Positions 35,709 to 35,741 of a DNA stretch of 35,741 bases are shown here, piece by piece; the first letter of the stretch is position 1; each line of letters opens with the position of its first letter. The position numbers and the translations under genes are program-made. The notes beneath the pieces are model-generated. The model saw only the letters and a list, made by a program, of their open reading frames with translations, ran no database searches and was not told the origin of the DNA. The stretch comes from a virus. Location of the stretch: positions 1-35,741 of the IMG/VR virus record IMGVR_UViG_3300037882_002051, one strand, 5' to 3'.

Positions 35709-35741
35709 AGATCGGAAGAGCACACGTCTGAACTCCAGTCA
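35709..35741 (+). other. Illumina TruSeq adapter (sequencing artefact)
   Basis: The last 33 bases begin AGATCGGAAGAGC and match the TruSeq read-1 adapter exactly to the end of the window. This is not biological sequence. Confidence 0.98.

Noticed and set aside
1-35741. CRISPR array
   Set aside because: The repeats are scattered, of several kinds and not regularly spaced; no cas gene is seen.

Overview
The window reads as most of a temperate, siphovirus-like, lambda-type phage genome or prophage from a high-GC bacterium. The host is probably in Verrucomicrobiota (Prosthecobacter/Verrucomicrobium-like). That is an inference from the style of the genes and of the many short hairpin repeats; no host marker gene is present. 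Nearly all genes are on the minus strand, and many join by 4-nt ATGA or GTGA overlaps. The last 33 bases (35709-35741) are an Illumina TruSeq adapter, so the right edge is a library or assembly artefact. The left edge cuts a gene.

Read in the direction of transcription (right to left), the late region starts with a ParB-like/DNA-methyltransferase fusion (35.6-34.3 kb), a phospholipase-D-like protein and a small-terminase candidate. A GpA-type large terminase, portal, S49 capsid protease, coiled-coil scaffold-like protein with a signal-peptide-like N-terminus, major capsid protein and decoration-like protein follow (34.3-24.2 kb). Next come head-tail joining candidates, a putative tail tube and a G/GT-type tail assembly chaperone whose second part is reached by a -1 frameshift at G GGA AAC (24.1-19.3 kb). 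The tape measure and distal tail genes lie at 19.3-12.1 kb and include a small Erv1/ALR-like protein beside a cysteine-rich protein. A repetitive tail fibre precedes a lysis cassette (four-TM holin candidate, small lipoprotein, L,D-transpeptidase-like endolysin candidate; 10.3-8.9 kb). An 82-aa unknown, a DUF4031 protein and an ASCH protein follow, then a tyrosine integrase (7.8-6.5 kb).

The lysogeny switch is at about 5.6-6.2 kb. A plus-strand HTH repressor candidate diverges from a minus-strand early operon of 14 small genes that runs off the left edge in a ParB-like gene. Two 19-bp direct repeats between the divergent genes are operator candidates. An intrinsic terminator follows the repressor.

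Three patterns stand out. (1) GTGTCAAA (TTTGACAC on the transcribed strand) recurs at late-gene junctions, always in one orientation, like the stoperators of L5-type mycobacteriophages. (2) Several families of short hairpin repeats are scattered between genes and have been absorbed into coding sequences. One 39-bp repeat gives the integrase and an unrelated early protein nearly the same C-terminus, and one membrane protein contains pieces of three families. (3) An Erv1/ALR-like thiol-oxidase fold candidate with CxC in place of CxxC sits beside a nine-cysteine tail-region protein.
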